Shown here: piece by piece, positions 36,362-46,499 of the stretch
How the letters are laid out: the number at the start of each line of letters is the position of its first letter
How positions within the stretch are numbered: the stretch's first letter is position 1
Source: Rhizobium sp. Leaf306
GTDB lineage: Bacteria > Pseudomonadota > Alphaproteobacteria > Rhizobiales > Rhizobiaceae
Length of the DNA stretch: 64,000 bases
NCBI RefSeq assembly: GCF_001423425.1
Contig: NZ_LMNX01000001.1
Span: 578,970 to 642,969, forward strand
Reading direction: 5' to 3'
Position numbers and translations under genes: made by a program
Notes under the pieces: model-generated
What the model was told of the DNA's origin: nothing
Seen by the model: the letters and a program-made list of their open reading frames with translations, nothing else
Database searches by the model: none

Positions 36362-38197
36362 TCAGCCCGCCCGGCGCATCCGTTCACCCATGCCCTGCAG
36401 AGCGCCCGGCTGACGCCCGGTGCCGCTGACGCGGAAGCTGCGGATGAGGTTGAGCAGTTCTTCCGTATCGGCAGACAAAGCCTCGGCGGAGGCAGTCGTC
36501 TCTTCGGCCATCGCGGCATTGTGCTGGGTGGCCTGGTCGAGCATGTTAAGCGACGAGGAGATCGAGCGCAGCGTCGTATCCTGTTCGGCTGCCGAATGGG
36601 CGATGCGGCCGACGATGTCGCTTGCCGACTTCACCTGATCGGAAATCCGCTTCAGGGCCTGGCCGGCCTCGCCGACGAGGCGGACGCCGTTTGCGACCTG
36701 GCCGGACGAGCGGGAGATCTGTTCCTTGATCTCCTTGGCGGCGGCGGCCGAACGCTGGGCCAGTTCGCGCACTTCCTGGGCGACGACGGCGAAGCCCTTG
36801 CCGCTTTCGCCGGCGCGGGCCGCTTCGACGCCGGCATTGAGGGCCAGAAGGTTGGTCTGGAAGGCGATCTCGTCGATGACGCCGATGATCTTGGTGATCT
36901 CCGCGGACGACTGTTCGATGCCGCTCATGGCGCCGATTGCTTCCTCGACGACGGCGTCGCTGCGATTGGCTTCGGTGCTGACAGCCGTGACGCGCTGGGC
37001 GGCGTCGCGTGCACCGTCGGCGGTCTGGCGGACGGCGACGGTCAGTTCGTCAAGTGCGGCGGATGTTTCCTCGAGGTTGGCGGCCTGGCGTTCGGTCCGC
37101 TGCGACAGTTCGTTGGAAGCGCGGCGGATTTCCTCTTTCGAGCCGCCGATATCGATACCCTTGTCGTTGACTTTGGACATCGCAGCTTCGAGATGACCGA
37201 GCGCTTCGTCGAAGTTGTCGCGCAGACCGGCGTAGCGGGTGCCGAGATCGCCGCAGCGAACCGTCAGATCTCCCTTGGCGAGCTGTTCGAGCGCCGAGCC
37301 GATCGTCGAGACGACGCGGGCCTGAAGCGCTGCTTCGTCGCGCTGCATGTCGAGATTGTGCTGGCGTTCGCCGTCGAGCTCCTCCTGCTGGCGCTGCTGG
37401 CTTTCCTGCATGGCATGGCGCTCGCGCACCTTTTGCTGCAGCGCCTGGGTGGCACGGGCCATCAGGCCGACTTCGTTTTTCATGTCCGTGTGCGGGATCT
37501 GCATCGTCACGTCTTCGTCGGCGACGGCGTTCAGCGCCTGACGGATCGCACCGAGCGGACCGGAGATGTTGCGGATTACGACGAAGGCCAGCAGCGAGCC
37601 GAGGACCAGGATGACGAAGCCGAAGGACAGCGCCTTGAAGACTTCGCTGCGGATCTGCGCCTGGAGATCGTCGACGTAGACGCCGGTGACGAGAACCAGC
37701 TGCCAGGGCTCGAAGGCAAGCGCGTAGGAGCTCTTCAGGAAGGTATCGCCTTCCTGACCAGGCTTGGGACCGAGAAAATCCACGGTGCCGCCGCCGGCGC
37801 GTCCGACCTTGACCAGTTCGTCGCGATACATGAAGCCCTGGCTGTCCGGCTTGCCCTTGAAGCTCTGGCCCAGCCGCTTCGGATCCGGATGGACACGCAT
37901 GTTCACATCGTAGTCGTAGGCAAAGAGGTAGCCGTCCGGGGTGAAGGTCATGGCCGACACGGCTTCGAACGCCCGCTTCTGCGCCTCTTCGCGACCCATC
38001 GCACCGGAGGCCTCGAGAGCCTGGAAACGCTTGAAGATACCGATGCCGGATTCCACCTGCGTGCGCAGCATGCCGTAACGTTCGGCGTAGATCGCCTGGG
38101 TGGACGTGCGCAGCTGCATGTATGTGGCAGCGGCAAAGCCGGCGATCAGCAAAAGCACGAGCAGCAGCAGCTGGTGGGAGATTTTGAGATTCTTCAT
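36362..38197 (-). CDS. Methyl-accepting chemotaxis protein with single Cache sensor
   Basis: 611 residues. A first membrane helix (about 10-30), a periplasmic sCache domain (about 35-185: TFTPDGYLFAYDYDVNMRVHPDPKRLG), a second helix (about 190-212), HAMP and a signalling domain whose tip [19 protein letters not shown] is the MCP hallmark. Single-Cache receptors of this kind often sense small carboxylates. There is no obvious C-terminal CheR-binding pentapeptide; the end is GMGERMRRAG. The ATG at 38197 gives the membrane helix directly; the open frame upstream is not conserved-looking. No che genes are adjacent. Confidence 0.94.
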   Translation of the reverse strand: MKNLKISHQLLLLVLLLIAGFAAATYMQLRTSTQAIYAERYGMLRTQVESGIGIFKRFQALEASGAMGREEAQKRAFEAVSAMTFTPDGYLFAYDYDVNMRVHPDPKRLGQSFKGKPDSQGFMYRDELVKVGRAGGGTVDFLGPKPGQEGDTFLKSSYALAFEPWQLVLVTGVYVDDLQAQIRSEVFKALSFGFVILVLGSLLAFVVIRNISGPLGAIRQALNAVADEDVTMQIPHTDMKNEVGLMARATQALQQKVRERHAMQESQQRQQEELDGERQHNLDMQRDEAALQARVVSTIGSALEQLAKGDLTVRCGDLGTRYAGLRDNFDEALGHLEAAMSKVNDKGIDIGGSKEEIRRASNELSQRTERQAANLEETSAALDELTVAVRQTADGARDAAQRVTAVSTEANRSDAVVEEAIGAMSGIEQSSAEITKIIGVIDEIAFQTNLLALNAGVEAARAGESGKGFAVVAQEVRELAQRSAAAAKEIKEQISRSSGQVANGVRLVGEAGQALKRISDQVKSASDIVGRIAHSAAEQDTTLRSISSSLNMLDQATQHNAAMAEETTASAEALSADTEELLNLIRSFRVSGTGRQPGALQGMGERMRRAG

Positions 38198-38426
38198 GGT
38201 CCGCTCACCTGTGACCGGCAGCGACCGCGCAGGCCGCACCTTGGGAAAAATGATGTTTGTGGGAGGCGGCACATTCTGCACCATGTCGTCTGCAATGATT
38301 GCAGTGCAACGACCATATGAGCGATGCATAAATAATTATTTAATCACACAATAACGCAGAAAAACGTATGGCCGCACAGTAACTGCGCGACCTTTTCTTG
38401 CCTGCCTGCAACGACTTGCTGACTGT

Positions 38427-38936
38427 TTATTCAGCCCGTTTCAGCCTGAGGCTGAAGTCTCCGAAAGTGATCGGTTTCGCCGAGGTTTCCGCAACTTGAG
38501 GGGCTGGCGCAACAGCGCTCGTGGTGGCCTCCAGATCGATGCCATCGCGCGGCGGTGGCGCATTCTCGATCATCTCTTCGAACGAGGTGGAGGTCGGCGC
38601 TGGCACATTCGCAATGGTTTTTCCGGCATCCATCCAGGCCGGGACTTTTCCGACGAAGACGACGGGCGATCCGCCGAACCATGCTTCGGTGCGGACAAGA
38701 CGCTTTTCGCCGTTGATTTCGATGATCTCGGTCTTCTGTGTGCCGGGCTCGAGGACCGGAACCTTGTAGTTGGACAGATCGGGCTTTGCGGCCGGAGGCT
38801 CGCAGTCGCTGCAATGCCACGATACGATGCTCGAGGATTTCTGACTGCCATTGGTTGCGGTGACGGACGACGCCTGTGCGCCGCCGGCCAGCAGTGCTGC
38901 GGCTATCGTTGCTGCCGTGATCAGAACGCGATGCAT
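38427..38936 (-). CDS. Secreted protein, possibly HPE1-like
   Basis: 169 residues with a signal peptide (HRVLITAATIAAALLAGGAQASS, cleavage near 22). The mature part holds WHCSDCEPP, a CxxC pair, then YKVPVLEPGTQKTEIIEINGEKRLVRTEAWFGGSPVVFV, and a low-complexity proline/alanine-rich end. The central block reminds me of a rhizobial family named after the Liberibacter effector HPE1, but I am not certain. It stands alone between a chemoreceptor gene and purD, all leftward. A function in a free-living genome is not evident. Confidence 0.75.
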   Translation of the reverse strand: MHRVLITAATIAAALLAGGAQASSVTATNGSQKSSSIVSWHCSDCEPPAAKPDLSNYKVPVLEPGTQKTEIIEINGEKRLVRTEAWFGGSPVVFVGKVPAWMDAGKTIANVPAPTSTSFEEMIENAPPPRDGIDLEATTSAVAPAPQVAETSAKPITFGDFSLRLKRAE

Positions 38937-39041
38937 CGCCGGACTCCCGAGTTTGGTCCGACAATCTATAGCAATGCTTCGTTTCCAACCCGTCAGGAGA
39001 ATTGGTAAATTTTGAACGAAACCGCGGCTGCTGAACCGTCT

Positions 39042-40313
39042 CTAGCGGGTTTCGCGCTCGATGGCGCGCCAGCCGATGTCGCGACGGCAGAAGCCGTTTT
39101 CCCAGTCCACCGCGTCGACCAGCCGGTAGGCGTTTGCCTGGGCTTCCGCAACCGTTCTGCCTGTCGCGGTGACGTTGAGTACGCGGCCGCCGGTTGCGAC
39201 CAGCGCGCCATCCTTCATCGCCGTGCCGGCATGGAAGATCTTCTCGCCCTCGCCTGCTGATGGCAGCGAGGCGATCGGCGTTCCCTTGTCATAGGCGGCC
39301 GGATAACCTTTCGAGGCCATGACGACGGTGAGTGCCACATCGTCGCTCCATTCCGCCTTTACCTCGTCGAGCGTGCCGGTGGCGGCGGCGTAAAGGATCT
39401 CCAGCAGATCGCTTTTCAGCCGCATCATCAGAACCTGGGTTTCCGGATCGCCGAAGCGGACATTGTATTCGATCAGTTCCGGCCCCTTGGCCGTGATCAT
39501 CAGGCCTGCGAAGAACACGCCGGTGAACGGATAGCCGCTTTCCGCCATGCCGCGAATGGTCGGCTCGATGATCTCCTTCATCGTCCGCTCGACCATATCT
39601 TGCGTCATCACCGGGGCCGGCGAATAGGCACCCATGCCACCGGTGTTGGGGCCGGTGTCGCCATCGCCGACGCGCTTGTGATCCTGCGCGGTTGCCAATG
39701 CCAGCGCCGTCTTGCCGTCGGAGAGGCAGAAGAAGCTTGCTTCCTCGCCATCGAGATAAGCTTCGACCACGACCTCGGCACCGGCCGCACCGAAGGCGCC
39801 ATCGAAACAGTCGTCGATCGCCGCCAGCGCTTCGTCCACGGTCATGGCGACGGTGACGCCCTTGCCGGCCGCCAGACCATCGGCCTTGACGACGATCGGC
39901 GCACCCTGCGCCTCGACATAGGCCTTGGCGGCGACGCCGTCCGTAAAGCGCTGGTAGGCGCCGGTCGGGATATTGTAGCGGGCGCAGATATCCTTGGTGA
40001 AGCCCTTGGACCCTTCGAGCTGGGCGGCGGCGGCGGACGGGCCGAAGACGGCGATGCCCGCCTGCCGGATGCGATCGGCAATGCCGGCGACCAGCGGCGC
40101 TTCCGGGCCGACGACCACGAAATCGATGGCCTCGCTGCGGCAAAATGCAAGGACCGCCTCATGGTCGTCGACATCGAGCGCGACCAGTTCGGCATTTTCG
40201 GCCATGCCGGGATTGCCGGGAGCGGCAAAGAGTTTCGTCAGTTTCGGTGATTGGGCAAGCTTCCATGCCAGCGCATGTTCGCGACCGCCCGTGCCGATAA
40301 GAAGAACCTTCAT
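39042..40313 (-). CDS. purD: Phosphoribosylamine-glycine ligase
   Basis: 423 residues. The ATP-grasp enzyme joins phosphoribosylamine and glycine in purine synthesis (GAR synthetase). Motifs are [78 protein letters not shown] and [12 protein letters not shown]. The ATG at 40313 begins the conserved sequence; a longer frame adds seven unlikely residues. Single gene, 81 bases after a small gene on the same strand. Confidence 0.97.
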   Translation of the reverse strand: MKVLLIGTGGREHALAWKLAQSPKLTKLFAAPGNPGMAENAELVALDVDDHEAVLAFCRSEAIDFVVVGPEAPLVAGIADRIRQAGIAVFGPSAAAAQLEGSKGFTKDICARYNIPTGAYQRFTDGVAAKAYVEAQGAPIVVKADGLAAGKGVTVAMTVDEALAAIDDCFDGAFGAAGAEVVVEAYLDGEEASFFCLSDGKTALALATAQDHKRVGDGDTGPNTGGMGAYSPAPVMTQDMVERTMKEIIEPTIRGMAESGYPFTGVFFAGLMITAKGPELIEYNVRFGDPETQVLMMRLKSDLLEILYAAATGTLDEVKAEWSDDVALTVVMASKGYPAAYDKGTPIASLPSAGEGEKIFHAGTAMKDGALVATGGRVLNVTATGRTVAEAQANAYRLVDAVDWENGFCRRDIGWRAIERETR

Positions 40314-40394
40314 CTGCCGCCCTCGATTTATCATCTGTGCTGGCGGTTAAGGCGAGGGACGGAAAAGGTCAAGTCTCGCTGGCAAAAGCGGCAT

Positions 40395-40610
40395 TCAAGA
40401 CGGCCGGTCCGGTTGCTGACGAAAACTGTCGCTGCGCAATCTCAACGTTGCTTTGAATATCACTTTGTTACGAAAGGCCAGAAATGGGACAGGCTCGTTG
40501 CGCCGCGCCGCGTCCTGCAGTTTTTCGTCGAGATAGATGATCGCCGCCTCCAGTTCTTCGGAGCCAACGGCATCGTCGGACGCCAGTATATGGGCTATTT
40601 TGCTAGGCAT
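40395..40610 (-). CDS. Small protein of unknown function, 71 residues
   Basis: 71 residues beginning MPSKIAHILASDDAVGSEELEAAIIYLDEKLQDAARR: an acidic helical start, then a basic end (LRLRSDSFRQQPDRPS). An almost perfect AAGGAGGT ribosome site sits 5 bases before the ATG, among the strongest in the window, which argues for real and strong translation. No family recognised. It lies upstream of purD on the same strand and divergent from tex. Confidence 0.65.
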   Translation of the reverse strand: MPSKIAHILASDDAVGSEELEAAIIYLDEKLQDAARRNEPVPFLAFRNKVIFKATLRLRSDSFRQQPDRPS

Positions 40611-40833
40611 TCATACCTCCTTACACGCCAAATCATGTGGCAGGAGCAACTATAGGATTCTGGCACAATGCGAGAAGGTGTCATCTCTTTTTCCACCGGT
40701 TCGCGGTTACCGACCGGTAAATGACGCCCCATTCCGAGACGACTGCCTGGGTAAACTGTGAACCGTTCCGATGGTCGGTTGTCTTGCCGCAAAGTTTGAC
40801 TATGGTCTCGCCTCCTATCCAACGAGGACTTGC

Positions 40834-43134
40834 ATGGCCGTCGAAAACCGCCTTCTCGCCGCCGTGATCGCCGCGGAAATCAACGCCCGCCCGGACCAGG
40901 CCATTGCCGCAATCGGGCTTCTGGACGAAGGCGCAACCGTGCCCTTCATCGCGCGCTACCGAAAGGAAGTGACCGGCGGACTGGATGACACCCAGTTGCG
41001 CAACCTTGCCGAACGGCTGATCTATCTTCGCGAACTGGAAGCACGCCGCGCATCGATCGTCGATTCGATCAAAGGCCAGGACAAGCTGACCGACGAGCTT
41101 GCGGCCAAGATCGGCAAGGCGGTGACCAAGGCCGAACTCGAAGACCTCTATCTTCCCTTCAAGCCCAAACGCCGCACCCGCGCCGAAATCGCCCGCGAGC
41201 GCGGTCTTGGTCCGCTGGCCGATGCGATCTGGGCCGACCGCACGCTCGATCCGGCCAAGCTAGCCGAGACATTCGTCAAGGGTGAAGTGACCGACGTGAA
41301 GGTTGCGCTGGATGGCGCGCGCGATATCGTCGCCGAAGCATTCTCGGAAAATGCCGACCTGTTGAAGCGGCTGCGCCAGCACATGCGCGACGGTGCTGTG
41401 CTGAAAGCCCGCGTGGTTGCCGGCAAGCAGGAGGCCGGCGCCAAGTTCTCCGACTATTTCGAGCATACGGAGCGCTGGGCCACCACGCCGGGACACCGTG
41501 CGCTTGCCATGCTGCGCGGCTGGAACGAGGAATTCCTGACGCTGACGATCGAGGTGGATGCAGACGACACCTCGCCGATCAAGCCGGCGCAGCGGATCAT
41601 CGCGCTTGCTTTCCATATCAGCGACAAGGGTGCCGCCGACCGCTGGCTGATGGAAGTTGCCGGCTGGACATGGCGGGTGAAGCTTTCCGTCTCCCTCTCG
41701 CTCGACCTGATGCGGGAAATGCGTGAACGCGCCGAGCAAGAGGCGATCCATGTGTTTGCCCGCAATCTGAAGGATCTGCTGCTGGCCGCTCCCGCCGGTT
41801 CGCGCGCGACGATGGGCCTCGATCCGGGCATCCGCACCGGCGTCAAGGTGGCGATCGTCGATGCAACCGGCAAGCTTCTCGAAACCACCACCGTCTACCC
41901 CTTCCCGCCCCGCAACGATGTGCGCGGCACCCAGGCGGAACTCGCAAGCCTGATCGCCAAGCACAGAATTGAGCTCATCTCGATCGGCAACGGCACCGGC
42001 AGCCGCGAGACGGAAAAGCTGGTGGCCGACATGCTGGCCAACCTGCCGGGAGCCAAACCGACCAAGGTGATCGTGTCGGAGGCCGGCGCTTCGATCTATT
42101 CGGCATCCCAGGCGGCAGCAGACGAGTTCCCCGGCCTCGACGTGTCGCTGCGCGGTGCCGTGTCGATTGCCCGAAGGCTGCAGGATCCGCTGGCCGAACT
42201 CGTCAAGATCGAGCCGAAATCGATCGGCGTTGGCCAGTACCAGCACGATGTCGATCAGAACAAGCTGTCGCGTTCGCTCGAAGCCGTGGTCGAAGACGCG
42301 GTGAATGCCGTCGGCGTCGATCTCAACATGGCATCGGCACCGCTTCTGTCGCGCGTGTCGGGCCTCAGCAAATCGATTGCCGAGGCGATCGTTGCGCATC
42401 GCGACCAGAACGGTGCCTTTACCACGCGCCGGGAGCTCCTGAAGGTCGCAAGGCTCGGCAACCGCACGTTCGAACAGGCGGCCGGCTTCCTTCGCATTGT
42501 CAACGGCAAGGAACCGCTCGATGCGTCTTCCGTGCATCCGGAAGCCTATGGTGTCGCGAAGAAGATCGTTGCCGCCTGCGGCCGCGACCTGCGTTCCCTG
42601 ATGGGTGACAGCGCAGCACTCAAATCTGTCGATCCGCGCCAGTTCATCGACGACACGTTCGGTCTGCCGACGATCAAGGACATTATCGCGGAACTGGAAA
42701 AGCCCGGTCGCGATCCGCGTCCGAGCTTCAAGACCGCGACCTTTGCGGACGGGATCGACGAGATCACCGACCTCAAGCCCGGCATGCAGCTGGAAGGCAC
42801 CGTCACCAACGTGGCGGCGTTCGGCGCCTTCGTCGATATCGGCGTGCATCAGGACGGGCTGGTTCATGTCTCGCAGCTGGCGGACAAGTTCGTGAAAGAC
42901 CCGCATGAGGTGGTGAAGGCCGGCGACGTGGTGAAGGTTCGCGTCGTCGAGGTGGATGTGAAGCGCAAGCGCATCGCGCTCAGCATGCGCAAGGACGGCG
43001 GCGACGCCCCACCTCCGGGCCCCCGCGGCGGTGATCGCGACAAGCCCGTCAATCCGAAGTTTGCAAAGACGGACAGCAAGCCATCTCAGGGCGCATTCGG
43101 TGCAGCGCTTGCCGAAGCTATGAAGCGCCGCTGA
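40834..43134 (+). CDS. tex: Transcription accessory protein Tex (S1 RNA-binding)
   Basis: 766 residues. The helical N-terminal domain includes [23 protein letters not shown]; then a YqgF-like RNase H fold ([17 protein letters not shown], about 325-450), helix-hairpin-helix motifs ([24 protein letters not shown]) and a C-terminal S1 domain ([28 protein letters not shown], about 645-715). Tex binds nucleic acid and influences transcription and toxin expression in other bacteria. The tail [12 protein letters not shown] is low complexity. A hairpin with a T-run follows. Confidence 0.95.
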   Translation: MAVENRLLAAVIAAEINARPDQAIAAIGLLDEGATVPFIARYRKEVTGGLDDTQLRNLAERLIYLRELEARRASIVDSIKGQDKLTDELAAKIGKAVTKAELEDLYLPFKPKRRTRAEIARERGLGPLADAIWADRTLDPAKLAETFVKGEVTDVKVALDGARDIVAEAFSENADLLKRLRQHMRDGAVLKARVVAGKQEAGAKFSDYFEHTERWATTPGHRALAMLRGWNEEFLTLTIEVDADDTSPIKPAQRIIALAFHISDKGAADRWLMEVAGWTWRVKLSVSLSLDLMREMRERAEQEAIHVFARNLKDLLLAAPAGSRATMGLDPGIRTGVKVAIVDATGKLLETTTVYPFPPRNDVRGTQAELASLIAKHRIELISIGNGTGSRETEKLVADMLANLPGAKPTKVIVSEAGASIYSASQAAADEFPGLDVSLRGAVSIARRLQDPLAELVKIEPKSIGVGQYQHDVDQNKLSRSLEAVVEDAVNAVGVDLNMASAPLLSRVSGLSKSIAEAIVAHRDQNGAFTTRRELLKVARLGNRTFEQAAGFLRIVNGKEPLDASSVHPEAYGVAKKIVAACGRDLRSLMGDSAALKSVDPRQFIDDTFGLPTIKDIIAELEKPGRDPRPSFKTATFADGIDEITDLKPGMQLEGTVTNVAAFGAFVDIGVHQDGLVHVSQLADKFVKDPHEVVKAGDVVKVRVVEVDVKRKRIALSMRKDGGDAPPPGPRGGDRDKPVNPKFAKTDSKPSQGAFGAALAEAMKRR

Positions 43135-43165
43135 GCCTGCGACGCCCTGGATAACCTCGAAAGCA

Positions 43166-43212
43166 CTCCGTTGAGCACTGGCTCGACGGAGCTACTTCCA
43201 GTTGTTTTTTTT
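43166..43212 (+). terminator. Candidate rho-independent terminator of tex
   Basis: CTCCGTTGAGC (43166-43176) pairs with GCTCGACGGAG (43181-43191) over 11 positions with one G-U, closed by ACTG. A run of nine T (43204-43212) follows after 12 bases, farther than usual. Confidence 0.5.
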
Positions 43213-43218
43213 CTGCGC

Positions 43219-43246
43219 TTGCAGTTGGATTGAAAGACGGTAGATT
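43219..43246 (+). promoter_or_regulatory. Candidate housekeeping promoter of the cfa gene
   Basis: TTGCAG (43219-43224) and TAGATT (43241-43246) are separated by 16 bases, giving a 5' leader of roughly 37 bases before the ATG at 43290. AGGAAGTGGG supplies the ribosome site. Confidence 0.35.
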
Positions 43247-43289
43247 TTGATAATCAGCAAGGCATCCATCGTGTTCAGGAAGTGGGTCC

Positions 43290-44546
43290 ATGACCTTGTC
43301 CCTTCACAGACTGCTTTCCAAGATCATCAGAAATGGCACTCTCATCGTCCGCGGCTCGGGCGGGGAAACCTATTACGGCAGCGGCGGCGGACGGACCGTT
43401 GCAATCCGCTTTACCGATGAAGCGGCCGAAAAGGCGCTGGTTTCCGATCCGCAACTGCAGCTCGGCGAACTCTATATGGACGGCCGGATCATCGTCGAAC
43501 GGGGCGACATTTACGAGTTCCTGGCGCTCATCAAGGACAACACGCTGAAGGAAGGACTGACCTTCCAGATCCTCATGCGCAGCCTTGGCAGAATAATCGC
43601 ATCGCAGTTTCGCAATCGTGTGCCGATCAACCACAACCGCCGCAACGTCGCCCACCATTACGATCTCGACGAACGGTTGTTCGCGCTGTTTCTGGACGAG
43701 GACTGGCAATATTCCTGCGCCTATTTCAACCCGCCCGATATTTCGCTGGATGAGGCCCAGATCGCCAAGAAGCGTCATATCGTGGCAAAGCTTTTGGCAG
43801 AACCCGGGCACAAAGCCCTGGAGATCGGCTCCGGATGGGGCGGCATGGCGATGTATCTGGCGGAATCGTCCGGCGTCGACGTAACCGGCATCACGCTTTC
43901 CACCGAACAGCTGAAGATTTCCAAAGAGCGTGCGGCACGACGCGGGCTTGCTGGCAGTGTGCGCTTCGAGCTGCAGGACTATTATCACCTTCCCGCCGAC
44001 CAGCGCTACGACCGGATCGTCTCGGTGGGCATGTTCGAGCATGTGGGACGGCTGAACTACCGAAAGTTCTTCAACAAGGTCACCGACGTGCTGTCCGACG
44101 ACGGCGTGATGGTGCTGCATTCGATCGGCCAGCCCTACCCGGCGGTCTATAACAATCCCTGGATGGACAAATACATCTTTCCGGGTGGCTACATTCCCTC
44201 GCTTTCGGAAGTTCTGCCGGCGATCGAGAAAGCGGGACTTCTGGTTTCCGACATCGAGATCCTGCCGATGCACTACGCTTATACGCTGCGGCACTGGCGC
44301 GAGCGCTTCATGGCGAACCGGGACAAGGCAATCGCGCTCTATGACGAACGCTTCGCGAGAATGTGGGAGTTCTATCTGGCCGCGTCGGAAATGGCCTTCA
44401 CCCATGAGGCCTTTCACATTTTCCAGATCCAGATCGTCAAGAAGCGGACGGCCGTGCCGGACAATCGCGACTATATCTATGAGCGGGAGGCCGAGCTCTA
44501 CGCATTCGAACAGGGCCGCATGCCGCTCGAGCAGATTGCAGGGTGA
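43290..44546 (+). CDS. cfa: Cyclopropane-fatty-acyl-phospholipid synthase family protein
   Basis: 418 residues. The N-terminal lipid-binding domain (about 1-125) has QLGELYMDGRIIVERGDIYEFLAL; the SAM-dependent domain has HHYDLDERLFALFLDEDWQYSCAYF, ALEIGSGWGGMAMYLAE, TGITLSTEQL and VSVGMFEHVGRLNYRKFF. The family methylenates cis double bonds of membrane phospholipids to cyclopropane rings, usually on entry to stationary phase or under acid stress. Rhizobia carry more than one such gene, so the symbol is a family label. Monocistronic as far as can be seen. Confidence 0.92.
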   Translation: MTLSLHRLLSKIIRNGTLIVRGSGGETYYGSGGGRTVAIRFTDEAAEKALVSDPQLQLGELYMDGRIIVERGDIYEFLALIKDNTLKEGLTFQILMRSLGRIIASQFRNRVPINHNRRNVAHHYDLDERLFALFLDEDWQYSCAYFNPPDISLDEAQIAKKRHIVAKLLAEPGHKALEIGSGWGGMAMYLAESSGVDVTGITLSTEQLKISKERAARRGLAGSVRFELQDYYHLPADQRYDRIVSVGMFEHVGRLNYRKFFNKVTDVLSDDGVMVLHSIGQPYPAVYNNPWMDKYIFPGGYIPSLSEVLPAIEKAGLLVSDIEILPMHYAYTLRHWRERFMANRDKAIALYDERFARMWEFYLAASEMAFTHEAFHIFQIQIVKKRTAVPDNRDYIYEREAELYAFEQGRMPLEQIAG

Positions 44547-44663
44547 GGCTGGACGCGCTGAGCGGGGTCGATGGGGAAGATCATAGGCTGGAAGAGACGG
44601 CTCGCGGCGGGTCGCACCACCCTGTCCGGATCCTCCCGCTTGACGATTTCCACCACTGGGGGC

Positions 44664-45635
44664 ATGACATCGGCCATGACCGAGAAACCAAATTCCGATG
44701 CTTTCGGCGGCCGCGTTTCAGACGCTCCATCCGACAATTTCGTCTATCAGGTGCTGCCGCGCGCCGCCTGGCCCTATGCGCAGCTGGCCCGCTGGGACCG
44801 GCCGATCGGCTGGCAGTTGCTGATGTGGCCGTGTTTCTGGTCGGCCGCGCTTGCCGCCAATGCGGCGATGGACGAAGGCATGTTCCAGCCCTGGCAGCTG
44901 ATCTCGCATCTGGTGCTGTTCTTCATCGGGGCCGTGGCGATGCGCGGCGCCGGCTGCACCTATAACGACCTGATCGATCACGAGATCGATAATGAGGTGG
45001 CGCGCACCCGCTCGCGGCCGCTGCCCTCCGGCCGGGTGTCCCGCTTCGAGGCGAAGGTGTTTTTGGCGGTTCAGGCGCTGGTCGGGCTTGTCGTGTTGTT
45101 GCAGTTCAATACGTTTTCCATCCTGCTCGGCATCGCGTCGCTTCTGGTCGTCGCGATCTATCCGTTTGCCAAGCGGTTCACCGACTGGCCGCAGTTCTTT
45201 CTGGGACTGGCGTTTTCCTGGGGTGCGCTGATGGGCTGGGCCGGCGTGTTCGGGAGCCTTTCCTGGGCGCCGATATGGCTTTATGCGGCAGCCGTTGCCT
45301 GGACGATCGGTTACGACACGATCTATGCCCATCAGGACAAGGAGGACGACGCTCTGGTTGGCGTGCGCTCCACGGCAAGACTGTTCGGGGACAATACCAA
45401 GGCCTGGCTGATCGGGCTTTACGGTCTGACGCTTGTGTTTCTGCTGTTTGCCTATATTGCCGGCGATGCGGGCCTCTTTGCCTATGTCGGACTGATCGCC
45501 GCGACCGTCATGCTCGCCTGGCAGATCCTGATCATCAATATCGACAATCCCGACCAGTGCTTGAAACTGTTCAAGTTCAATACACAAGTCGGCGCCGTTC
45601 TGTTCGGCGGACTGATTTTGGGCCTCATATTGTAA
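44664..45635 (+). CDS. ubiA: 4-hydroxybenzoate polyprenyltransferase
   Basis: 323 residues from the ATG at 44664; ATGs at 44571 and 44676 are alternatives. It attaches the polyprenyl chain to 4-hydroxybenzoate in ubiquinone synthesis. About eight membrane helices are visible; the two aspartate-rich motifs are NDLIDHEIDNEVARTRSRPLPSG and YDTIYAHQDKEDD. RWDRPIGWQLLMWPCFWSAALA is the usual first helix region. Its prenyl substrate is probably made by the synthase at 58.3 kb. It ends at a strong hairpin shared with the convergent gene. Confidence 0.95.
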   Translation: MTSAMTEKPNSDAFGGRVSDAPSDNFVYQVLPRAAWPYAQLARWDRPIGWQLLMWPCFWSAALAANAAMDEGMFQPWQLISHLVLFFIGAVAMRGAGCTYNDLIDHEIDNEVARTRSRPLPSGRVSRFEAKVFLAVQALVGLVVLLQFNTFSILLGIASLLVVAIYPFAKRFTDWPQFFLGLAFSWGALMGWAGVFGSLSWAPIWLYAAAVAWTIGYDTIYAHQDKEDDALVGVRSTARLFGDNTKAWLIGLYGLTLVFLLFAYIAGDAGLFAYVGLIAATVMLAWQILIINIDNPDQCLKLFKFNTQVGAVLFGGLILGLIL

Positions 45636-45643
45636 CTAAGGAA

Positions 45644-45667
45644 AAGCCCGGCTGTTCGGCCGGGCTT
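45644..45667. terminator. Bidirectional terminator after ubiA
   Basis: AAGCCCGGC (45644-45652) pairs perfectly with GCCGGGCTT (45659-45667) around a 6-base loop. ATTTT follows a few bases later on the plus strand, and TTTTCC follows directly on the minus strand, fitting its place between two convergent genes. Confidence 0.75.
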
Positions 45668-45705
45668 CGCATTTTCGCGGGCGGTGGTTCTTAAGAGTAC
45701 GTCTC

Positions 45706-46272
45706 CTAACGCCGCGCGATGATTTCCTTGCCTTCGATCTTCAAGATAACACCGAGGCTGCCGGTTGCGCGGCGGACCAGGAAACGCGGGCGGCGCTCTG
45801 CGAAATAGGAATGGCGGCGGCGCGGCTTGGTCGTGGCGGTGCGAAGATCGCCGAGGTGGTTTTCCAGCGGACGGGCAATGCCATCGGCTTCGACCATCAG
45901 CATCGGAATGCGGAACGCATCCGACCAGCTGCGCCAGTCTGCAGCGATATCGCAGAGATCGTGGGCGACGAGAAGCGGGATGCAGAGATCCGGATCGTCG
46001 TGATGCAGTTCAAGCGTGACAGTGACGTCGCCATCGCCATGATCGATGGCGCGGGCGGCCACACCCTTGAAGGCGCGGGCCGGGAGAGCGAAGGAAAGCG
46101 GCAGACCGCTTTCCGGAAGGATCTTGCGCAGAACAGCTCCGCGCTCGTCGATGGTGATTGTTACATCTCCTGACGTCTCGTTCATCGCATAGGTGACCTG
46201 CTGCGGAAAACGTGACGGATCGATCCTCAATGTCGACCCTGCCCAGACGGGCTTCAGAACGGTATTCGTCAT
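45706..46272 (-). CDS. Conserved protein of unknown function (possibly DUF6101)
   Basis: 188 residues, no signal peptide or membrane helix. The first half is beta-rich (WAGSTLRIDPSRFPQQVTYAMNETSGDVTITIDERGAVLRK) and the end is strongly basic (TKPRRRHSYFAERRPRFLVRR). I recall a Rhizobiales-specific family with this N-terminal pattern, DUF6101, but cannot check. The ATG at 46272 starts the conserved-looking part; the longer frame adds 30 basic residues. Monocistronic, facing ubiA. Confidence 0.75.
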   Translation of the reverse strand: MTNTVLKPVWAGSTLRIDPSRFPQQVTYAMNETSGDVTITIDERGAVLRKILPESGLPLSFALPARAFKGVAARAIDHGDGDVTVTLELHHDDPDLCIPLLVAHDLCDIAADWRSWSDAFRIPMLMVEADGIARPLENHLGDLRTATTKPRRRHSYFAERRPRFLVRRATGSLGVILKIEGKEIIARR

Positions 46273-46499
46273 CGGTTGTGCTACCCTTGTTTTACCTGAG
46301 AGCCGTTTCCGGTGTTTCCGGCTGCGTATCTCTGCGGGACTTATGTCCTCTGATAGGCTCACAATAAGCGGGCGCTGTTCGAGACTGCTTAAAAATCGCG
46401 GTTAAGGAAAACCTGCCGTTTTGAATGGTTAGCGAAACCGCATATGCTTTAAGTTTCCGAAGGATGAACGGGATCAAGTGTGTGCCCCATCGGGACGGA

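Noticed and set aside
36521-38320. A 599-codon open frame opposite the Cache chemoreceptor gene
   Set aside because: Low-complexity leucine/aspartate-rich shadow; the minus strand has sCache, HAMP and MCP signalling motifs.
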